A stretch of 64,000 nucleotides of DNA from Parabacteroides sp. FAFU027 (GCF_022808675.1 NZ_JAKZKV010000001.1:248001-312000), one strand, 5' to 3'; counted from the first letter of the stretch, positions 36,046-45,900 are shown. Made by a program: numbers and translations. The notes: generated by a model not told the origin, from the letters alone.

Positions 36046-38343
36046 ATGATATCGAAAAATAAAAATATAAAACTGTTGGCTTCTACCCTCCTATTGGGAG
36101 GTGGAGTTACACAAGTCACCTTGGCTCAACACCAACCGCTTCAACCGTTCGGAGGTAAAATCGGTAAAACGCTTGATGAATCAACTCAAGCATGGCCCGA
36201 AAAGAATAAAGCGCCTAGAAATGCACCAAATGTTGTCTGGATTTTGCTTGATGATGTGGGGTTTGGAGCCTCATCAGCCTTTGGTGGTTTGGTGGAAACA
36301 CCCCATTTCGAGGCACTAGCCAATGACGGGTTACGATTTACCAACTTTCATACAACCGGAATTTCAAGTCCGACCCGGGCTGCTTTACTGACTGGAAGAA
36401 ATCATCACAAAGTAGCCATGGGGCACCATGCCGAGCTACAGATAGGAGCGCCTGGCTACACTGGAGAAATCCCTTTGGAAGCCGGACTCATCAGTGAAGT
36501 ATTTCTCGAAAACGGATACAATACTTTTGCACTTGGTAAATGGCACGGGATTCAACCTCAACAGCAAAGTCTTAACGGCCCCTTTAACCGGTACCCAACC
36601 GGACGTGGCTTTGAGCATTTTTACGGATTCTTTGGTGGTTCCACCGACCAGTGGCATCCGCAGTTAGTAGATGGCATCAATCAGGTTAATATTGAGCCCA
36701 ATGCCAAACACCTGAATGAATTATTGGCTGATAAAGCTATTGCTTACATTGCCAATCAAAAATCAACAGACCCGGAAAAACCATTCTTTGTGTATTATGC
36801 TACCGGAGCGACACATGCCCCCCATCATGTTGCCAAAGAATGGAGTGATAAGTATAAAGGTAAGTTTGATAAAGGCTGGGACTGGTACCGTCAGGAAGCT
36901 TTTAAACGTCAAACAGATCGCGGTCTTTTGCAAAAAGGGACGGTTCTGCCTCCGCGCCAAACAGGTGTAAAGGCATGGGATAGTCTTTCGGTAAATGAAA
37001 AGAAAGTTTTTGCCCGATTCATGGAAAATTATGCCGGATACCTTTCCTATACCGACCATGAAATTGGCCGTGTTATTGATTATCTAAAAGACAACGATTT
37101 GTATGATAATACATTGATCTTCCTGATTATCGGAGATAATGGCGGAAGTAAGGAAGGAACTTATACAGGAACGGTTGGGTTAGGCCAGCAAGAGAAGGCA
37201 TTGGGTAATAATATCGATTTACTTTTAGGACAATATAACAATATAGGTACTGAAAAATCGAATCCGAACTACCCTCTTGGTTGGTCACAAGCTTGTAATA
37301 CACCTTTCCGTTATTGGAAAAGTGATGCTAATAGTGAAGGTGGTACGCACAATCCTTTAATTGTTCACTGGCCGAAAGGTATTAAGGAAAAGGGGGGAAT
37401 CCGCACGCAGTATTCGCATGTATCTGATGTATTCCCGACCACCGTTGAGTTATTGGGGCTAAATGTTCCTGAGAGCATCAATGGCTATCCACAATTACCG
37501 ATTCAGGGAACCAGTTTTGCCTATGCGGTGAATGACGCTAAAGCTCCGACACGCAAATCTGTACAATATTATGAACTGCACGGAGGCCGCTCTATATACA
37601 AGGAGGGTTGGAAAGCCAGTGTGTACCATCCGCGAAATGTATTTGGTGAAGTGGGTGGAACTGACCCAAATTTCAGTCCGCGACCATTCAGTCAGGATAA
37701 ATGGGAATTGTATAATCTCAATGAGGATTGGAACGAAGTTAATGACTTAGCTGATAAAAATCCCGAAAAGCTAAAAGAGTTACAGGATTTATTTGATAGC
37801 GAGGCTAAGAAAAACAATGTCTATCCGCTACATAGTTATCAGGAAGGATTAGCTGCACCTGTAATTAAACCTCAGACCGTTATACTTGAAGGTACTGATC
37901 AGAAAATCGCTGTAAACATTGGGAAAGGTGCTATAAAAATAACTGCAACAATAGAAACAAACGGGATAAATTCCGACGGAGTTATTTTTGCCGATGGAGG
38001 GTTGCTTGGAGGTACAAGTTTGTATGCTCAAAACGGAAGGATCAAATATCTGCTGAATGATGGCCTTTCAGAAAAACTGTTAGTTTCAACAAACACCCTC
38101 AAATCAGGATTAAATACAATAACCGTCGAGTTTACCGATAGCAAAACAGTAGTTCTTTCGGTAAACGGCGAAAAAGTGACGCAGGAAAATATCACAGCCC
38201 GCGCTAAATATCTGAATCCCATTTCCGGGGAAGGACTTAGCGTTGGGAAGGACTTGAATTCTCCGGTAACTAAATCATACCCCTGGCCGTTTCCATTCAA
38301 AGGAAAAGTGAAAAAACTGACAATTGATCAGGTTGTAAAATAA
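36046..38343 (+). CDS. Exported arylsulfatase-type sulfatase 1 (Ser-type)
   Basis: A 765-residue family S1 sulfatase with a signal peptide (ending about TLAQ). The formylglycine motif is Ser107-Ser-Pro-Thr-Arg111 followed by AALLTGRN, so it is a Ser-type enzyme that needs an anSME maturase, found at 49 kb. The metal-site DD (LLDDVGFG), GKWHG, and GDNGGSKEGT are present. The last 140 residues form a beta-rich C-terminal domain. It frees sulfate from sulfate esters in the periplasm; the substrate is unknown. Best length match is arylsulfatase (S1_4-like). Confidence 0.94.
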   Translation: MISKNKNIKLLASTLLLGGGVTQVTLAQHQPLQPFGGKIGKTLDESTQAWPEKNKAPRNAPNVVWILLDDVGFGASSAFGGLVETPHFEALANDGLRFTNFHTTGISSPTRAALLTGRNHHKVAMGHHAELQIGAPGYTGEIPLEAGLISEVFLENGYNTFALGKWHGIQPQQQSLNGPFNRYPTGRGFEHFYGFFGGSTDQWHPQLVDGINQVNIEPNAKHLNELLADKAIAYIANQKSTDPEKPFFVYYATGATHAPHHVAKEWSDKYKGKFDKGWDWYRQEAFKRQTDRGLLQKGTVLPPRQTGVKAWDSLSVNEKKVFARFMENYAGYLSYTDHEIGRVIDYLKDNDLYDNTLIFLIIGDNGGSKEGTYTGTVGLGQQEKALGNNIDLLLGQYNNIGTEKSNPNYPLGWSQACNTPFRYWKSDANSEGGTHNPLIVHWPKGIKEKGGIRTQYSHVSDVFPTTVELLGLNVPESINGYPQLPIQGTSFAYAVNDAKAPTRKSVQYYELHGGRSIYKEGWKASVYHPRNVFGEVGGTDPNFSPRPFSQDKWELYNLNEDWNEVNDLADKNPEKLKELQDLFDSEAKKNNVYPLHSYQEGLAAPVIKPQTVILEGTDQKIAVNIGKGAIKITATIETNGINSDGVIFADGGLLGGTSLYAQNGRIKYLLNDGLSEKLLVSTNTLKSGLNTITVEFTDSKTVVLSVNGEKVTQENITARAKYLNPISGEGLSVGKDLNSPVTKSYPWPFPFKGKVKKLTIDQVVK

Positions 38344-38358
38344 CTTTCGCTTCAAAAA

Positions 38359-38412
38359 AAAGAAGTCGTCGGAATATGATATTCAGAATCATTAAGACGA
38401 CTTCTTTCTGCT
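38359..38412 (+). terminator. Terminator after sulfatase 1
   Basis: Stem AAAGAAGTCGTC (38359-38370) / GACGACTTCTTT (38396-38407) with a 25-base loop, 16 bp after the stop. Confidence 0.75.
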
Positions 38413-38471
38413 TTAGATATAACCTTCCCTAATCGGATAACATTGAGTTACCCAAAACATACAATTTAATC

Positions 38472-39722
38472 ATGTTGAAATCAGCATTTAAAGTCATCAT
38501 GTTTTTGTCATTACCCCTAAATGTGTGGGCACAGCAAAGCGAGTTTAATGGAAATGAGATATTTGCTACGGTGAACAAATATGTTTCGCTTGGTGAGCAC
38601 AGGACTGGAACTAAAACAGATATACAGACGTCGGAATGGATAGGTTCGGAACTCAAATCTGCGGGTTATGAAGTAAACTTTCTTGAATTTCCGATTCGTC
38701 AGTTTTTCCCAGAAAAAGTTTATCTCGCAACAGGGAAAGATACCATTCAGGCATTTCCACTCTGGTGGGTCAACGAAAGTATAAACAGAGAAGTATCAGG
38801 TAAATTGCAACAAGCCCAATTGGCAAAATCCGGAGATATAGCACTTATACATTTTCCATTAAAAGGGGCCGAATCGGGGCTTAAAACCAGAGAGTATATT
38901 GATTCCTTAGCAAGAAAAGGTATTTCCGGCATTGTTGCTATTACCGACAATCCGTCAGGAGAAATAGAAGCTTATAATACGGATTGGAAACAGAAACCGT
39001 GGCCCATTCCAGTCGTATTGATTGCACCAAAAGATGAATCTCAAGCATTGAACTTCATTAAACAACATAATCAGATTCTTTTGTCTATTCAGGGGCAGTT
39101 CAGAGATGTAAAAGGTAGAAACATATATGGAACAATCGGGCATGGCGATAAATATATAGTTGTATCAACTCCCATAAGCGGATGGGTTACATGTGGCGGA
39201 GAAAGAGGTTCTGGTATAGGTATCTGGTTGGCTCTGGCTAAGTGGGTTGCCAGGCAAAACAGCAACTACACATTTGTTTTCACCGCAAATTCCGGACATG
39301 AACATGCTTTTAAAGGAGCACATGAGTTTTTAGAAAGATTTGCCCCACCTGTAGAAAAAACAGCGCTATGGATACATTTCGGAGCAGGAGCTGCTACCCT
39401 GGAATGGAAGCAAACTGCTACCGGATTGGTAAAACAGGCTAATGTAGATCCCCAAAGAAGGTTCTTTTATAGCTCTTTAGAAAAAGAGGTGTTCAACAAT
39501 GCCTTTAGTAACATCACCGCTGTAAAGGTTCAAAGCGATGACAGTCCGGGTGGTGAACTAATTTATGTTGCCCAAAAAGGGTATAAAAATTTTGTGGGTG
39601 TTTCATACGCTCATCCGTTCTTTCATGTCAAGACCGACAATGAATACACGACTTCATCGGAAATACTGGAGGAGACTGCCAATGCTTTTAAAAATCTGAT
39701 TAAAGCAACTATCACAAAATAG
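38472..39722 (+). CDS. M28-like peptidase homologue with an altered metal site
   Basis: A 416-residue exported protein (signal MLKSAFKVIMFLSLPLNVWAQ). The order PA-type insertion then M28 core fits M28 aminopeptidases: GEHRTGTKTDIQTSEWIGSELKSAGYEV at the start, DIALIHFPLKG...ARKGISGIVAITD in the insert, GIWLALAKWVARQNSNYTFVFTANSGHEHAFKGAHEFLE in the core. The usual zinc ligands look changed: the His-x-Asp segment reads STPISGW and the Glu-Glu pair reads SGHEH. It may be a lyase, an esterase or an inactive homologue. It starts a second operon with the fragment and sulfatase 2. Confidence 0.75.
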   Translation: MLKSAFKVIMFLSLPLNVWAQQSEFNGNEIFATVNKYVSLGEHRTGTKTDIQTSEWIGSELKSAGYEVNFLEFPIRQFFPEKVYLATGKDTIQAFPLWWVNESINREVSGKLQQAQLAKSGDIALIHFPLKGAESGLKTREYIDSLARKGISGIVAITDNPSGEIEAYNTDWKQKPWPIPVVLIAPKDESQALNFIKQHNQILLSIQGQFRDVKGRNIYGTIGHGDKYIVVSTPISGWVTCGGERGSGIGIWLALAKWVARQNSNYTFVFTANSGHEHAFKGAHEFLERFAPPVEKTALWIHFGAGAATLEWKQTATGLVKQANVDPQRRFFYSSLEKEVFNNAFSNITAVKVQSDDSPGGELIYVAQKGYKNFVGVSYAHPFFHVKTDNEYTTSSEILEETANAFKNLIKATITK

Positions 39723-39734
39723 CAATATGAAAAT

Positions 39735-39995
39735 ATGAAAAAAGGACTTCTGGCTGGTATTCTACTGACGACATCAGCGCTATCAGCTCAAACAATTGAT
39801 ATTGTTGCACCTGAGAAAGATTACGAAGGAGCCAATCTCCCGTTTACGACATCGAAGTATGGATTATTCTGGGGAAAAACCCGTGAGTTACGAGATCCGG
39901 CTTTATTCGTAGAAGGGAGCAAATGGTATCTGCTCTATTCTGTTGCCGGTGAGAGTGGGATAGCTATTGGAGAATTAGACTTTATAAATCAATAA
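39735..39995 (+). pseudogene. Remnant of an exported beta-propeller glycoside hydrolase-like protein
   Basis: 86 residues: a signal peptide (MKKGLLAGILLTTSALSAQ) joined directly to a piece that looks like the C-terminal end of a longer five-bladed propeller protein (YEGANLPFTTSKYGLFWGKTRELRDPALFVEGSKWYLLYSVAGESGIAIGEL). Full proteins of this kind have several hundred residues, so an internal deletion has probably removed the catalytic part while keeping the frame. It sits between the M28-like gene and sulfatase 2. A real short secreted protein cannot be excluded. Confidence 0.65.
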
Positions 39996-40005
39996 GAATT
40001 TACGT

Positions 40006-42321
40006 ATGAAAAGAGAAAAACTAATTAAAGGCGGACTGGGTATTGTAGCCTCCTCACTTTTTGTAGGGACGTATGCACAAAATGCAATTAACGTCACCCC
40101 AAACACCGGATTTAAAGGAAAAATAGGGAAAACTTTGGCTGAATCAGAGCAATCCTGGCCTGAAAAGAAACAAGCCCCGGCCGGAGCTCCGAATGTATTA
40201 GTCTGGCTTATTGACGATGCCGGTTACGGAACCTCCAGTGCATTCGGAGGCTTAATGCAAACACCGGTTTTGGATAGTTTGGCAAACAATGGATTACGGT
40301 TTACTAACTTTCACTCCACGGGGGTCAGTTCTCCAACACGTGCCGCCTTATTGACCGGTCGCAATCACCATTCGGTACACATGGGAACGCTCAATTACAG
40401 TTCGCAGGGTTTTCCAGGCTACGATGCCATCATGCCGGGCGACAAAGCAACCATTGCCGAAGTGTTGCACGAAAATGGCTACAGCAATTTCGCCGTAGGT
40501 AAATATCACGTAGCTCCTCTCGACGAAATCACCGCCAACGGACCATTTGACCGTTGGGCGGTAGGACGCGGGTTCGACCATTTCTATGGTTTCCAGCTTG
40601 GACATACCGACCAATATCATCCTAATTTGTATGAAGATACAAAAGTGATCGACATTGAGCCAAATTCCAAGCATTTAACTACTTTGCTGGCCGATAAAGC
40701 GATTAGCTATATCGCCAACCAAAAGTCTATTCAGCCTGAAAAACCATTTTTCCTCTATTTTGCAACTGGAGCTATTCACTCACCTCATCAGGTGGATAAG
40801 AAATGGAGCGACTTATACAAAGGCAAGTTGGATAAAGGTTGGGATTGGTACCGCGAAGAAGTATTTGCCCGTCAGAAAAGATTGGGCGTTATTCCGGCCG
40901 ATGCCGTGTTGCCCGATCGCGATCCGACGGTAAAATCCTGGGATAGCCTTACACCCGAACAACGAAAAGTATATGCCCGATTCATGGAAGTATATGCCGG
41001 TTTCTTAACTCATGCCGATTATGAATTTGGTCGCATCATAGACTATCTGAAAGAAATCGGACAAGATAAGAATACAGTTATTCTGGTGAGCATTGGCGAT
41101 AATGGTTCAAGCCACAGCCCGAGAAACGGAAGTCTGAATCCATATATCAGTAGCCTCGATGAAGACAAACAAGTGGCCGAATTGTACAAGAACATTGATA
41201 AAATTGGTACAGAACACTCGTTCGAAGACGCTCCATCGGGTTGGACGCAAGCCACCAATACGCCTTTCCGTTTATGGAAAGCCGATCCCAATAGCGAAGG
41301 TGGAACTCACCAACCGTTGATTGTTTATTATCCGAATGGAGGTTTGGAAAAAGGGGGCATTCGTGGACAATATGGCCATGTGATTGATATTGCCCCAACT
41401 ATTTATGAACTTACCGGAGCAAAAGTACCCGAAGTGATTAAAGGATACAAACAACAACCCATCGAAGGTACTAGTTTGGTGTATTCACTAAAAGACGCCG
41501 ATGCGCCAAACCGTCATACCGTGCAATACTACGAACTATTTGGCAAGCGAGCCATAGTGAAAGACGGTTGGAAAGCATCCGTATTTCACCAATCGGGAAC
41601 TGATTTCTCGAAAGATGTATGGGAGCTTTACGACTTGAAAAAAGATTTCAACGAACGTATTGACCTGGCTGCCAAATTCCCCGAAAAGGTAAAAGAACTG
41701 CAAGCTGTATTTGAAGCCGAAGCAATCAAATATAATGTTTATCCATTAAATGATAATGCATTGGGACATGGTGCAGGTGGCAGAGCCCGCAGTCCGTTTG
41801 GATTGAATAAAAAAGTGGTTTTGTACCCGGGTATTGATCAATTGCTTACTTATAGCGGGCCTCAATTTCAAAATGACCCATTTTCCATCACTGCCGATAT
41901 TGAACTAAAATCTGCAACCGAACAAGGCGTATTGTTTGCAACAGGTTCCGAGTTCGATGGGTTAAGTTTGTATATTAAAGACGGTAAATTTCAGGTGGCT
42001 CACAACACCGGAAGCATAGTTCGATATTTGGAATCCAACGTCACTGTTCCTGCTGGAAAATCTAAGTTGAGATTTGAGTTAAACTACAAAGCACCTGAGA
42101 AAGGGACGAGAAATTATAATGCACCTGCGGGAACAGAAGCCATTTACATTAACGACCAAAAAGTGGGAGAAAGGGACATTGTTGCTTCCGAAGGTAGAAT
42201 TGCCGTTTACAAAGATGGCATTGATGTGGGTTCTGACCGAAACTCGCCGGTTACCGACCGTTACAAGGTACCATTTGCCTTTACCGGAAAATTGAACAAT
42301 GTGACGATTGAATATAAATAA
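40006..42321 (+). CDS. Exported arylsulfatase-type sulfatase 2 (Ser-type)
   Basis: A 771-residue S1 sulfatase similar along its whole length to sulfatase 1. Formylglycine motif Ser108-Ser-Pro-Thr-Arg112 then AALLTGRNHH; metal-site WLIDDAGYG; GKYHVAPLDE; SIGDNGSS; a C-terminal beta domain of about 150 residues. The signal region is MKREKLIKGGLGIVASSLFVGTYAQN. It starts 10 bp after the fragment. Two close sulfatases with different substrate loops suggest breakdown of related sulfate esters. Maturation would need the anSME at 49 kb. Confidence 0.94.
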   Translation: MKREKLIKGGLGIVASSLFVGTYAQNAINVTPNTGFKGKIGKTLAESEQSWPEKKQAPAGAPNVLVWLIDDAGYGTSSAFGGLMQTPVLDSLANNGLRFTNFHSTGVSSPTRAALLTGRNHHSVHMGTLNYSSQGFPGYDAIMPGDKATIAEVLHENGYSNFAVGKYHVAPLDEITANGPFDRWAVGRGFDHFYGFQLGHTDQYHPNLYEDTKVIDIEPNSKHLTTLLADKAISYIANQKSIQPEKPFFLYFATGAIHSPHQVDKKWSDLYKGKLDKGWDWYREEVFARQKRLGVIPADAVLPDRDPTVKSWDSLTPEQRKVYARFMEVYAGFLTHADYEFGRIIDYLKEIGQDKNTVILVSIGDNGSSHSPRNGSLNPYISSLDEDKQVAELYKNIDKIGTEHSFEDAPSGWTQATNTPFRLWKADPNSEGGTHQPLIVYYPNGGLEKGGIRGQYGHVIDIAPTIYELTGAKVPEVIKGYKQQPIEGTSLVYSLKDADAPNRHTVQYYELFGKRAIVKDGWKASVFHQSGTDFSKDVWELYDLKKDFNERIDLAAKFPEKVKELQAVFEAEAIKYNVYPLNDNALGHGAGGRARSPFGLNKKVVLYPGIDQLLTYSGPQFQNDPFSITADIELKSATEQGVLFATGSEFDGLSLYIKDGKFQVAHNTGSIVRYLESNVTVPAGKSKLRFELNYKAPEKGTRNYNAPAGTEAIYINDQKVGERDIVASEGRIAVYKDGIDVGSDRNSPVTDRYKVPFAFTGKLNNVTIEYK

Positions 42322-42363
42322 AGCCTCTATTTATAAGCCTCATCCGGGAAATACCCGTCAATC

Positions 42364-42432
42364 TACCGCAATCAGGGTATGCAAATACTCCGATTGCGGT
42401 ATTTTCCTTTAACGTCAGTAGATATAATTTTG
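42364..42432 (+). promoter_or_regulatory. Sulfur-regulon operator and -7 box, site d (TonB receptor)
   Basis: Perfect outer arms TACCGCAATC / GATTGCGGTA (42364-42401) and inner GTAT-GCAA-ATAC share the centre 42382.5. The -7 box TAATTTTG starts at 42425, 42.5 bp away. The mRNA leader to the start at 42753 would be about 310 nt. Confidence 0.82.
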
Positions 42433-42497
42433 CTTTATCAAATGTAACGGATTAATCAAGTCTTATCCGGCATTATATTTCTATATAAAAACAGGCA

Positions 42498-42562
42498 AAC
42501 GACTTCCTCGTCCGTCGGCAAAACAGATTCGGGAAACGGTAGCCACAACACGAAAAATTGAT
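42498..42562 (+). promoter_or_regulatory. Leader element L2 (conserved stem-loop) in the TonB receptor leader
   Basis: The loop CGTCCGTCGGCAAA...GATTC and the tail CACGAAAAATTG match element L1 before SusC. The tail runs into an ATG (42560) that opens a 44-codon frame ending TAA near 42694 (MKSISSQSGKPNRLPRDYLC...). That small frame has no recognisable family and may only mark the leader. Confidence 0.55.
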
Positions 42563-42752
42563 GAAAAGTATCTCCTCTCAATCGGGTAAACCCAATAGGT
42601 TACCCCGGGATTATCTCTGCATTCCGGCATCCCATCCAATCTCTGTTACTTGCATTCACTATTCGTGTCGTTTTACACGAAACCGTTCGTAATAAATTAT
42701 TACGCAACCGCATATATCCCAAATACATTAATAGTCACTAAAATTGAAAAAG

Positions 42753-45329
42753 ATGAAACTACGAATTTACCTACCTTATCTTCTATTCATATTAGCAGCG
42801 CTCCCGGTGAGTGTATTGGCGCAACAAGTCACGGGAAAAGTTATTGACAGCAATTCCGGAGAACCTCTCATCGGCGTTACCCTTAAACTGGAAGGCACCA
42901 ATACGGCTATCCAGACTGACGCAAAAGGAAAATTTATCCTGAAAACAAGCAAAAAACCGCCACTGACGATCTCTGTATCCTATACAGGATACCAGAAACA
43001 AGAATATATTATTGAAAATACAGAGGACGAGCTTACTTTCGACCTCCATCAGGATTATAACATTTTAAATCAAGTGGTAGTCACATCACGTCGCCGCAAG
43101 GAAACGGTTCAGGAGAGCCCTATTCCGGTCTCTGTAGTAACAGGTGTTAAGGTGGCCGAAGCCGGTGCATTCAATGTAAACCGGCTCAAAGAGTTAATCC
43201 CTACCGTACAGCTTTACTCGTCCAATCCCCGCAATACGGGTCTGAGTATCCGTGGATTAGGTACCACTTTCGGTCTGACCAATGACGGCATCGACCCGGG
43301 TGTGGGCTTCTACGTGGACGGTGTTTACTATGCCCGTACAGCTGCCACCACACTCGACTTTATCGACGTGGAGCGCGTGGAAGTATTGCGCGGCCCACAG
43401 GGAACACTTTTTGGTAAAAATACCACCGCCGGAGCATTCAATGTGACCACCCGCAAGCCAAGTTTCAAGCCGGGGGCAAACTTCGAACTGAGCTACGGTA
43501 ACTACGGCTATATCCAGGCTAAATCATCCATAACCGGTCCTTTGAGCAAAAAGCTGGCAGGAAGATTCTCGTTCTCGGGAACCCAACGCGACGGACTGAT
43601 TTACAACGTGGCCACCCAGCAGCATGTAAATGACCTCAACAACCTGGGAGGCAGAGCGCAGTTGCTATACAGACCATCTGACAAAACCGACATTATCCTG
43701 GCTGCCGATGCTTCCCGCCAACGTCCGAACGGTTACGCACAGGTGTATGCCGGAACCGCTCCTACCCTTCGTGCCAACTACCGCCAGTTCAGCCAAATCA
43801 TTGCCGACCTCGGCTATACCTTACCGAGCACCAATCCGTTTGACCGCGTCATCGACCAGGATACTCCATCCCGTTCGTTCCAGGATTTGGGCGGTGTCTC
43901 ATTGAATATCGAAACAGAACTGGGCAAAGGAACACTGACCTCTACCACAGCTTGGCGTTACTGGAACTGGAATCCATCCAACGACCGCGACTTTACCGGC
44001 CTTCAGGCATTAGCCTTGTCTCAGGCTCCGTCAAAACACCAGCAATGGTCACAAGAGGTGCGCTGGGCAGGTGATTTCTCTAAAAAACTGAGCGGTGTAT
44101 TCGGTTTGTTTGCATTCGGACAGAATCTGAAATCGGACCCTTATCACACTGAAGAATCGGGTGTGGATACCTGGCGTTTTTCCCAAAATACGACCAACAC
44201 CGCACTGTGGAAAACCACCGGTCTGTTTGACGGATTCGGTATCCATACCACTTCAGAACTGAACACGTTCAGTGGTGCTCTCTTCGGACAGCTAGACTGG
44301 GCCGTAACCAAAAAACTGCATGTACAACCGGGGCTTCGTGCCAATTATGATAAAAAGAAAGTGAACTTCGACCGTCAGACTTACGGCGGATTGCAAACCA
44401 CTGATGCTGCATTGCTGAAACTAAAAAATGCGGTGTACACCAACCAGACTTTCAACGCAGATGTGGACAATACCAACTTCTCCGGTCAATTCACGGTAAG
44501 CTATAAGTTCAGAAAAAACATCAATGCATTTGCAACCTACTCTACCGGTTACAAGCCTGTGGGACTGAACCTCGGCGGTCTGCCTACCGGAACTGACGGT
44601 AAACCGTTACTTGACCTTGCAGTAATCAAACCGGAACGTGTACACCACGTGGAAGTAGCAGTAAAAACCTCTCCGACAAAGTTCTCTACGCTAAATATTA
44701 CTGCGTATAATTCAGATATCAAAGACTACCAGACTCAGGTACAGTCTCCCGAACTAGGTGTAAACCGCGGTTACCTGGCCAATGCTGAAAAAGTTCGCGT
44801 TCGTGGTGTGGAAATCGAAGGGGATATCAAAGCGAATAAGCATTTCACCTTCAACGGTTCTGCTGCTTACACTGATGCTAAATACCTATCGTTCAAAAAC
44901 GCACCACTTCCGTTGGAGGAAACCGGTAAAACCGACAACGGCGTTCAGGTAGCATTCAAAGACATCTCCGGCGGCGAACTTCCCGGTGTATCCAAATGGG
45001 CCGGTTCATTGGGTGGTGATTACAGCACAGCGGCAAAATTCTTAGGTCAGAAGGGCGATTTCTTCGTAGCGCTTGACACTTATGCTCGCTCTACCTTCTC
45101 CTCTAACCCATCACCTTCAAAATATCTGGTAGTTAAAGGATATGCCCTGCTGAATGGCCGCATCGGGTTCCGCAGCTCAAAGAAAGTATCAGTGTTCTTC
45201 TGGGGACGCAACCTGCTCAACAAAAACTACTTCGAGCAATTGCTGCCGGGCGCCGGAAACTCTGGTCAATATGCAGGTGTACTGGGCGACCCGAGAACTT
45301 ACGGTATCACGCTGAAATACACCCTGTAA
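42753..45329 (+). CDS. TonB-dependent outer-membrane receptor without SusD partner
   Basis: About 858 residues from the ATG at 42753 (MKLRIYLPYLLFILAALPVSVLAQQ signal). It has a carboxypeptidase-D-like repeat (VTGKVIDSNSGEPLIGVTLKLEG), a plug (VVVTSRRRKETVQESPIPVSVVTG, LSIRGLG, DVERVEVLRGPQGTLFGKNTTAGAFNVTTRKP) and a barrel ending YGITLKYTL. It is of the siderophore/small-molecule receptor kind, not SusC. The sulfur-type promoter suggests import of a sulfonate, sulfate ester or sulfate. No iron box is visible. A terminator follows. Confidence 0.93.
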   Translation: MKLRIYLPYLLFILAALPVSVLAQQVTGKVIDSNSGEPLIGVTLKLEGTNTAIQTDAKGKFILKTSKKPPLTISVSYTGYQKQEYIIENTEDELTFDLHQDYNILNQVVVTSRRRKETVQESPIPVSVVTGVKVAEAGAFNVNRLKELIPTVQLYSSNPRNTGLSIRGLGTTFGLTNDGIDPGVGFYVDGVYYARTAATTLDFIDVERVEVLRGPQGTLFGKNTTAGAFNVTTRKPSFKPGANFELSYGNYGYIQAKSSITGPLSKKLAGRFSFSGTQRDGLIYNVATQQHVNDLNNLGGRAQLLYRPSDKTDIILAADASRQRPNGYAQVYAGTAPTLRANYRQFSQIIADLGYTLPSTNPFDRVIDQDTPSRSFQDLGGVSLNIETELGKGTLTSTTAWRYWNWNPSNDRDFTGLQALALSQAPSKHQQWSQEVRWAGDFSKKLSGVFGLFAFGQNLKSDPYHTEESGVDTWRFSQNTTNTALWKTTGLFDGFGIHTTSELNTFSGALFGQLDWAVTKKLHVQPGLRANYDKKKVNFDRQTYGGLQTTDAALLKLKNAVYTNQTFNADVDNTNFSGQFTVSYKFRKNINAFATYSTGYKPVGLNLGGLPTGTDGKPLLDLAVIKPERVHHVEVAVKTSPTKFSTLNITAYNSDIKDYQTQVQSPELGVNRGYLANAEKVRVRGVEIEGDIKANKHFTFNGSAAYTDAKYLSFKNAPLPLEETGKTDNGVQVAFKDISGGELPGVSKWAGSLGGDYSTAAKFLGQKGDFFVALDTYARSTFSSNPSPSKYLVVKGYALLNGRIGFRSSKKVSVFFWGRNLLNKNYFEQLLPGAGNSGQYAGVLGDPRTYGITLKYTL

Positions 45330-45464
45330 TCAACTACATGGATGTACCCACATAGATTAATCATTCAAAGACAATTCGTTTAGAAGAAGATAATAAGAAT
45401 AAATCAAACCATCTCCTGATGTCAATAGTGCACAGGAAGTGATGTCTTGATGTATGTTGGGTGA

Positions 45465-45496
45465 GGGAGTGCGATGTGAATCGCACTCCCTTTGTT
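45465..45496 (+). terminator. Terminator after the TonB receptor
   Basis: Stem GGGAGTGCGAT / ATCGCACTCCC with a 4-base loop followed by a T-rich run, about 135 bp after the stop. Confidence 0.8.
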
Positions 45497-45900
45497 TTTG
45501 TGAAGATTTTCTGTTGGGAGAATAAAAGAATGGCTCTGAGATTTCCTTTATCGGTCAGGCATTCAAATCGGAACTCCTCAGCACCTGGTTCTGAACACGG
45601 AGGGAACTTATTTTCTGTTCGGTATCCATTAATCAGCTTAGAGACGCAGGACGGTGTACGACAAGCGTCCCGCGGCTCGAGGCCGCTTGACGCGTTAGGA
45701 AGGAAACCGATCAGCATCAATGCGAACTTACCTTTCCTGTTTTCAAACGGATATACTTTTAAGCAGTTACAACTTGCTTTTGTTTTCGGTCCAGGTTTTG
45801 AAAATTTGAACCAGAAGTTATCTTCAATACTTGCGAGAAGATGTGCCAAAAGTTACTTCTCAAATTCGCGCCAAATAGAGAGAGAGTTGATAGATTAATT
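45497..45900. repeat. Interspersed-repeat-like region containing direct repeat R1
   Basis: No believable gene; open frames on both strands look like translated repeat DNA. It holds a GC-rich hairpin (CCGCGGCTCGAGGCCGC near 45678) and, at about 45765-45850, direct repeat R1 (containing TTGAACCAGAAGTTATCTTC and ATACTTGCGA), which recurs imperfectly as R2 near 47757-47845 beyond the kinase gene. Confidence 0.7.

Noticed and set aside
42581-42653. Another regulon site, GGGTAA...TTACCC before the TonB receptor
   Set aside because: The inverted repeat is real, but the nearest -7-like sequence is about 51 bp away and lacks the consensus; site d fits the rule better.
45361-45898. Small proteins on both strands (162 and 145 residues)
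   Set aside because: The frames overlap a terminator and direct repeat R1 and look like translated interspersed repeat sequence.
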